Source: Sarcocystis neurona (Eukaryota > Apicomplexa > Conoidasida > Eucoccidiorida > Sarcocystidae). From it: a stretch of 64,000 nt of DNA. Positions within the stretch are counted from its first letter, which is position 1. Each line of letters opens with the position of its first letter. Below the pieces are notes generated by a model. The model saw only the letters and a list, made by a program, of their open reading frames with translations. It was not told the origin of the DNA and made no database searches. Where the stretch lies: NCBI GenBank assembly GCA_000727475.1, contig KL647301.1, positions 885,023-949,022 of the forward strand, in the 5' to 3' direction. Positions 59,101-64,000 of this stretch are shown here, piece by piece. The translations under genes were made by a program, and so were the position numbers.

Positions 59101-62100
59101 GTATACACGCTAATGATTCGTCTAAATCGTCGTGAGCGGCTTTCTCTATATGTCGATATGGCGTGTCTACATGTGTGCCCACGTGCATTCCGCTTGAACG
59201 TGCAGATATACGACAAATTTCTGGGAGGTCTTGTGCAAAACTGCGGAGCGAGCTGCAGCTACTGCGCACGCTGGACAGCAGACCAGCAGCGGCGGCGACA
59301 CCGAACCGGACGGCAGCCACAGCGACGGCAACCGCAGCAAAACCATCTGCCACAGCAGGCGCGACAGCACCTGCAGTGACGGCAACGCTATCACGCACAG
59401 TAAGAACAGCAGCAACACCAGCGGGACCAGCACCTCCCCCCGCAGAGACAGCAGCGGCGCCCTCGGCACTCCGTGTGAAGACGCTCCGCGGTATCATAAC
59501 AGCAGCAGCAACAGAAACAGGAGCGAGAGCCGAAGGACGAGCAGACGCCCGAGCAGAGACAGAAGCAGCAGCAAGAAGAGTATGTGGAAAAATTACCGCG
59601 TGGTGCTGCCTTTGGTGTCGAGACACGTGGACTTTCTGCAGGCGCTGGTGGAGAGCGGGCGGCTGCTGCCGGCGGGGGGCTGCAGCAGAGAAAGACTAGC
59701 AGCAGCAGTGCATGCGAAGGAGGTGGTGCTCCTGATGGGCTCTGCACCTGTGGGAGAACGTACTATCCAAAACTTGCAAAGCTGTCTCGACGGCAAACTT
59801 CCTCTCATACGCTTCGGATCTACCGAAACGACTCTGCAGGTCATACTGAAAAAGCTCTCGCACACATATATATATATGTGTATATATGGAATGCATGTCG
59901 AGTGCGGAGGCTACAGATTTTCTCCCCGACATTCTGGCTACATATATTTACTTGTATAAATGTGTGTAGGGAGAGAGATAGACAAAGCGAAAGAGAGAAA
60001 GTCTACGGAAATGTGCACCGGCACACAGATACACGTGTGTACCTATACAAGAGTGCACACAGGCACATACCCCCGTATATATATATATATCTTTATATAA
60101 TATACACTTACGTGCTTTTTGTATGCATATATATACATGCATGCGCAGAGTTATATATATTTACATGTTTGTACCTACCGAAGTCTACATGTTATACATG
60201 TGTACACATTTCAGGATATCATCTACGCGAAAGACACGTAACTTCCTCAATCGCCTTTTTCAAACGCAGAAGCCTCTGGATGGCGAGGGCCTCCGGTGGA
60301 ATATTAAGTAGCTACACAGGAGTGCTCGTGGTAGTGTGTACGTACAAATTCATTGATAGGAGAAAGTTTCAACATATGGTGCAAAGGTACACGTGTGCGT
60401 ATACGTAGGAATATACATGTGTATACGTGTTTGATGATGCTAGCTATCGTCTATATAAGGTGACATACATATATATGTGTACGTGGATATTATAGCGAAT
60501 CACTCTGCACCTGGTTCACAAAGAAATTCGTCCACATACGTACCTATGTGTGTGTGTGTGTGTGCGTATTCGTGCGCGCAAGGGGAAACTGTGAGTTTTC
60601 ACATATTAACAAGTACGTACTGACGTAAAAGTGTTGGTAATGTGATTTATGTGGATATATATATATATGTACACATATATATATGTGTATATGTAGACAT
60701 GTGTACACCTATGTAAGTCAATTTTTGTTTTGGCACATACGTGTATATGTACCTAAGCCGTAGTTACGGTTCTCGGGCGCACGCAATGAAACAGAGACGT
60801 CTCTGTATAGATTTATATCATGAATTACCCATTTGTGTACGTTGGCGTCTGTAGCGTGGATATATTCATATGAACATTTGTACACATTTGCGGGCATGGA
60901 CCTCGTTGTCACGAAACTACAAGAACGCACACACCTACGCACACACCAGTAATACCTAGACACTTCCATAGACCCGTAGAGGCATACACACAGACATTCC
61001 CGTACATACACATTATGCGTACGTGTACGTATCTCAACGTGCGCACAGGCTTTCACATAAATATAAACACAGGTGCTCCCTCACCTGGATTTGTAGTACG
61101 TCTGTGTACGTCTGGTAATGTGACACATGAATGCGCGGTGTGCGTCTGAGATTTTCCCGTGTTGGTGAAGGTTGCTGCAACACCTCAGAGAATGACAGGT
61201 CCAGAGATGGAAACCGCTTTGCAGCGGGGCTGGCGGCACAGGTGCAGAAGTAACGGAGAGCAAAAGGGCTTCTACATTGGACGTCCCCATCCGCCGTTCA
61301 CAGAACTGAGAGTTGTTAAGAGTGTTGAAATATCCCATCCTAACTATATGGTGAGAAGTGCGTACACTTGTTTTTGGGTATGTGTATATATTCGTATATA
61401 TTTGCGTGTACTATTTGTTTGTTTAGGTTTAGTTCCACGCGAAGACGCACTCAAGGTACTACGCAGAAGACACAAATTTGTTCACAAAGAATCCACATAC
61501 ACATACCTATAGACTGTTTTCCTCTCAGCACGTTAGTATATATGTGTGCATATGCAATGCAGTGCGTAGAGATTGGCAGTATATATGCACACATGAGTGT
61601 GTAAACATGTACACATGGGGAGAGAGGCACATTTCGTCTACCACAAAAGTCACGTAGAATGATTTCGTGGCAGGAAGGTGTTGCAATGACTACCGTTAAA
61701 GCTCACGCAAAAGGCGTTCCTTTGTACCTCTAGCGGTACCCGCAAAAGTGTATTCTCAAGGTAACCCGTGCAAACCGGTAGCCACTAGCGCGTAGCACAT
61801 GGAACTGTCCCGTCTCTTGCCTTTGTTAGAGGTTTTCTCTATTCACGTCTGTATCTTTCTGCAGTTACGCGTGCTTTCACACGTGTTTGCAGGTGGAGTG
61901 CGATGAGGGAGAGGTAGGGAATTTGGTCTGCCGTGGTAGCAATACGGTGAAGAAGTACGTTGATGGACGTACGCCCGCGTACTCGGCCGACGGGTGGTTT
62001 CTTGGGTTGGGAGATGTGGGATATTACCTGACGAGTGAAAGGAGAGAGTGTTCTCCTTCGTCTTCTAATACTTCCTCTACTCCGGTAACTCTAATGTCCC

Positions 62101-62639
62101 CCACGTGCCCTTGTCCTTTCGTGTCACCATCTCCCCTTGTTGAGAGCGGGGGAACTTTGTCTGCTTCTTCGACGCATCAGCTCGATTTTTACTGGGTGAC
62201 CCGTTCAGCGGATTTGATTATAAAAGGAGGAGCCAATTATTCTTGTGCACAAGTCGCCGAAGATATAAAAACCTTTCTTTTGCAGAGTTATCCTGCTCTC
62301 TCAACAGCAAACGCGTCTGTAGAAGTTGGAGTTGTAGGCTTAAAGCTTGACAGCGAGCACGAGGACTCTTGCTGCGTGACATTAAACATTGAATTCCCGC
62401 AACTTTCGCATGACGGTGCAGGGGATACCACTGGAGAAGATCAGTTCTGTACATCTGTACTAGAAGAAATCCAAAATACTTTCCTGCAGAAGGTGCGAAA
62501 TGTTTCGGACCACACGCTGGCCAAAGGCAGCAAACCGGACAGAGTGCGGTTCGGAAAGATCCCACGAAATTTCAAAGGCGCAATCGATATCCCCACTCTG
62601 AAAAAAGATTTCCTGGAGTTCCTCAGTAATAATCCGTAG
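52714..62639 (+). CDS. acyl-CoA synthetase-like ANL (AMP-binding) enzyme, multi-exon
   Basis: Seven exons follow the ANL order. N-terminal subdomain: VQRILFKIQAADCHAIVVDK (52.7 kb). A3 phosphate-binding loop: VVFTSGTTGTPRGAVITN (56.65 kb). A4: NPLHHVNSSVLLEL (58.35 kb). A5: LPLIRFGSTETTLQ (59.8 kb). The GFYIGRPHPPFTELRVV strand (61.3 kb). A8: DGWFLGLGDVGYYL (62.0 kb). Hinge arginine and C-terminal lid: YWVTRSADLIIKGGANYS. The C-terminus ends at TAG 62639. Such enzymes activate a carboxylate with ATP and transfer it to CoA. At the A10 position the usual catalytic Lys of PR(T/S)xxGK is Ala (GKIPRNFKGAIDIP). Low-complexity inserts (Ala/Glu, Ala/Thr/Pro, Ser/Arg) interrupt three exons. The 5' end is missing, and one exon between A3 and A4 is unresolved. 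Confidence 0.85.
53186..55246 (+). other. ACS gene intron
   Basis: Contains TA/CA microsatellites, including long TA runs at 54592-54619 and 54645-54662. No exon was seen. Confidence 0.5.
54592..54619. repeat. (TA)n microsatellite
   Basis: An uninterrupted TA run of about 28 bases in an intron of the ACS gene. Confidence 0.9.
55247..55816 (+). other. ACS gene exon before the A3 loop
   Basis: 570 nt, phase 0 at both ends; acceptor gtggtgcatgcag|, donor AGGCTG|GTGTGC. It encodes CEDVNDCLVLVNAAGE, a long Ala/Thr/Gly/Pro insert, and FLPDDPEAERL, which joins directly to VVFTSGTTG in the next exon. Confidence 0.75.
56652..56707 (+). other. ACS gene exon carrying the A3 motif
   Basis: A 56-nt exon from gtttcgcag| to AACAG|GTATCC, coding for the complete phosphate-binding loop and ending in phase 2. 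Confidence 0.85.
56954..57010 (+). other. possible ACS exon between A3 and A4
   Basis: After tctactagtgcag or nearby, one frame reads QQYLQRYWTPHDVVFATFLQ, suitable for the segment between A3 and A4. The phase does not match the previous exon directly, so a further short exon or another acceptor is required. Confidence 0.3.
58344..58428 (+). other. ACS gene exon carrying A4
   Basis: Acceptor ctcttgttctag|, donor ACCAA|GTGAGC. It encodes NPLHHVNSSVLLELAFRYPR and ARVTLFT, leaving phase 2. The exon might start further left, since LSDRADVLLSLVLV is open upstream in the same frame. Confidence 0.7.
59206..59839 (+). other. ACS gene exon carrying A5
   Basis: Acceptor cttgaacgtgcag|, phase matched to the previous exon (AA+A), so the junction reads VTLFT-K-YTTNFWEVLCKT. 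An in-frame Ser/Arg-rich insert of about 100 residues follows, then YRVVLPLVSRHVDFLQALVE and the A5 motif. It ends in phase 0 at CTGCAG|GTCATA; that donor is weak beyond the GT. Confidence 0.75.
61171..61350 (+). other. ACS gene exon after A5
   Basis: 180 nt, phase 0 at both ends; acceptor gttggtgaag|, donor TATATG|GTGAGA. It encodes VAATPQRMTGPEMETALQRG and GFYIGRPHPPFTELRVVKSV. It joins TETTLQ to VAATPQ, as expected for the family. Confidence 0.8.
61893..62639 (+). other. ACS gene last exon, C-terminal lid domain
   Basis: 747 nt from cgtgtttgcag| to TAG. It encodes VECDEGEVGNLVCRGSNTVK, A8, a Ser/Pro/Thr-rich insert of about 45 residues, the hinge and the lid, including VVGLKLDSEHEDSCCVTLNI and the altered A10 region. 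Confidence 0.85.
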
Positions 62640-62660
62640 TGCGCAAGTGACAAACGAGTG

Positions 62661-62782
62661 CGAGGGCGAAGCACCCCAGGGAGAACGTACGATTGCCTGA
62701 CCCGTGGTACACACGGTTGGGCGAGGGCGAAGCATCACAAGAATAATGTACGATTGCCAGAGGCGTGGTACATTTAGTTGAC
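62661..62782. repeat. 61-bp imperfect tandem repeat
   Basis: Two units beginning cgagggcgaagca (62661 and 62722) share the ordered blocks gtacgattgcc, cgtggtaca and gttg. It lies 20 bases after the ACS stop codon, in its 3' untranslated region. Confidence 0.8.
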
Positions 62783-63296
62783 AGTTAACAATCGCACAGA
62801 GGGTTTTCATTCCTGCATTGTGTTTTCGTGCGCGGTTGAGCGTGAAGTTGAACTCTAATTGTTTTTGGCCGACTACGTGGTGTGTCGAAATATATGAACA
62901 GTTACCGCCCCTAAAAAAGCGCTCTCGAAGAGGACCCTCTGGTCCATCCAGAGTCTTCGTTTTACACAGGTGAGTATTTTGGTGTATGAATTGCGTACTG
63001 TGTAACTGCGATTCTGAAGGGAGCACCGTTTTTTGCAGTTTTACTTCACCTATAGCCGCAGCGGCTGCCATACCTCTTTCTATTGTGAATTCTGCCTTTC
63101 CTTACCAACCACCTTCTAAACTGTGACGACGAACGCCCTCAGAGTTCAGCAGAGAAACCAACCACCTCGCTTTGTCCGCCGCCTGCCTGGGTCTGGCGAG
63201 CCGTTGTATGAGCAGTACGCATCCAAACTTGGCAAGGCGTTGAGGTAGGGGCTTGTACACACAGAGTGAGGTAGGTTTCATAGAAAAGGTACATAC
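62783..63296. other. intergenic or 3' region
   Basis: No gene is supported. A minus-strand frame (MAAAAAIGEVKLQKTVLPSE near 63070) could be a further exon of the right-edge gene, but it has no clear splice sites. Confidence 0.3.
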
Positions 63297-63363
63297 ACCA
63301 AATTTCCCGTCAGCAACAGCCTCGTATTTTTCGTTATATGAGGTACTGGACTGAAACGAAGAC
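63297..63363 (-). CDS. possible exon of right-edge gene
   Basis: A 67-nt exon from cggtttgcag| to TTTGGT|GTATGT, a strong donor. It encodes SSFQSSTSYNEKYEAVADGK and ends in phase 0. Together with the next entry it suggests a minus-strand gene entering from the right. Function unknown. Confidence 0.4.
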
Positions 63364-63629
63364 CTGCAAACCGTCTGCGTTATGTCATGCATTAGTCTGG
63401 ATGCTATTCGCTTGTTCGTGGCTTCAGCCGACACGTGCATCCTTCACATCAAAAGTAGTACAGTCCCACCGTTAGTCGTGTGCTGCCGTCGGCGGGCACC
63501 GCTGACTTTGTCTCTAAAGATGGCTTACTGTAGAAAACGTACGTGTACGCATCACAAAGCAGAACTCGAGAAACTTCCGTTTCACACGGTGTGTCTTCAG
63601 AATCACGCGTTACGTAGCGTCGAACATGC

Positions 63630-63791
63630 GTGCGTATACCTACGCGCGTACACAAGACACTTTTAGATGTCGATCCGTCTGCAGGCTTAGGATGCACCAC
63701 TGCACAATGATCGGCTAAACAAGGTTTGCCCTTAAGTTCTCCGTTTATAACTTCAATCTCGCAAAAGCGAGTGCGCTGAAGTGTTTGCCAC
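63630..63791 (-). CDS. possible exon of right-edge gene, Cys-containing
   Basis: After ctactagcag| the minus strand reads WQTLQRTRFCEIEVINGELK and KPCLADHCAVVHPKPADGST. The 3' boundary is unclear. Three cysteines in 20 residues and a hydrophobic, signal-like stretch upstream in the same frame (LSCCTIFLLCEVLRII) would suit a secreted or surface protein, but no ATG begins that stretch. Confidence 0.33.
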
Positions 63792-64000
63792 CTGCTAGTA
63801 GCAGCTGCCGTACGGGGTATGATACGTAAAACCTCGCACAAAAGGAAAATAGTGCAGCATGACAAGCAGGTACAAATTAGTTTAGTCGACGTCGCCAAGA
63901 AGTCGCCTCAACGACGACACCACAGTCATACACAGCTAGCTGAACTACTGCACGTATGCATATCTCCGAAGCAGTATACACGTTAGTCAACGTATCGTAT

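Noticed and set aside
62460..63071. Minus-strand frame of about 200 codons overlapping the ACS C-terminus
   Set aside because: Over the ACS exon it is antisense to conserved ANL sequence. Only its first part (63.0-63.07 kb) could be an exon of another gene.

Overview
The window looks like nuclear DNA of a coccidian apicomplexan, most probably an Eimeria species. The evidence is dense CAG/CTG trinucleotide runs in exons and introns (poly-Ala, -Gln and -Ser in protein), frequent TA- and CA-rich microsatellites, many short introns, and alternation between repeat-poor blocks (about 1-12 kb, 35.5-38.5 kb, 62.6-64 kb) and repeat-rich blocks (about 12-35 kb and 39-62 kb). That alternation is the segmental organisation known for E. 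tenella chromosomes. The species cannot be named from the sequence. I recognised no rRNA, tRNA, CRISPR or complete transposon, and nothing bacterial.

Layout. 0.7-7.2 kb: two minus-strand genes of unknown function, a membrane protein and a Pro/Ser/Gln-rich protein. Between them lies a 128-bp tandem duplication that carries the same 64-nt exon twice. 10.3-11.7 kb: a small minus-strand multi-exon gene. 12.6-14.7 kb: a minus-strand exon for a poly-Ser, Arg/Glu-rich (SR-like) protein. 15.9-18.5 kb: scattered minus-strand exons, including a first exon encoding a signal peptide. 18.5-25.8 kb: gene-poor. 25.8-35.4 kb: one minus-strand mitochondrial carrier (SLC25) gene whose three repeats are spread over several exons, with large low-complexity insertions in repeats 1 and 2. 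35.4-38.6 kb: gene-poor. 38.7-46.5 kb: fragments of poorly defined genes among CTG/CAG tracts. 46.6-52.7 kb: microsatellites and a large inverted repeat. 52.7-62.6 kb: one plus-strand acyl-CoA synthetase-like (ANL superfamily) gene, reconstructed from seven exons of which six junctions or ends are tightly constrained by phase and motif. 63.3-63.8 kb: exons of another minus-strand gene.

The two recognisable genes could both serve mitochondrial or lipid/CoA metabolism, but they are 17 kb apart and divergently oriented, so no functional coupling is claimed. Exon boundaries were read by eye from GT/AG sites, codon phase and continuity of family motifs; transcripts would be needed to confirm them.
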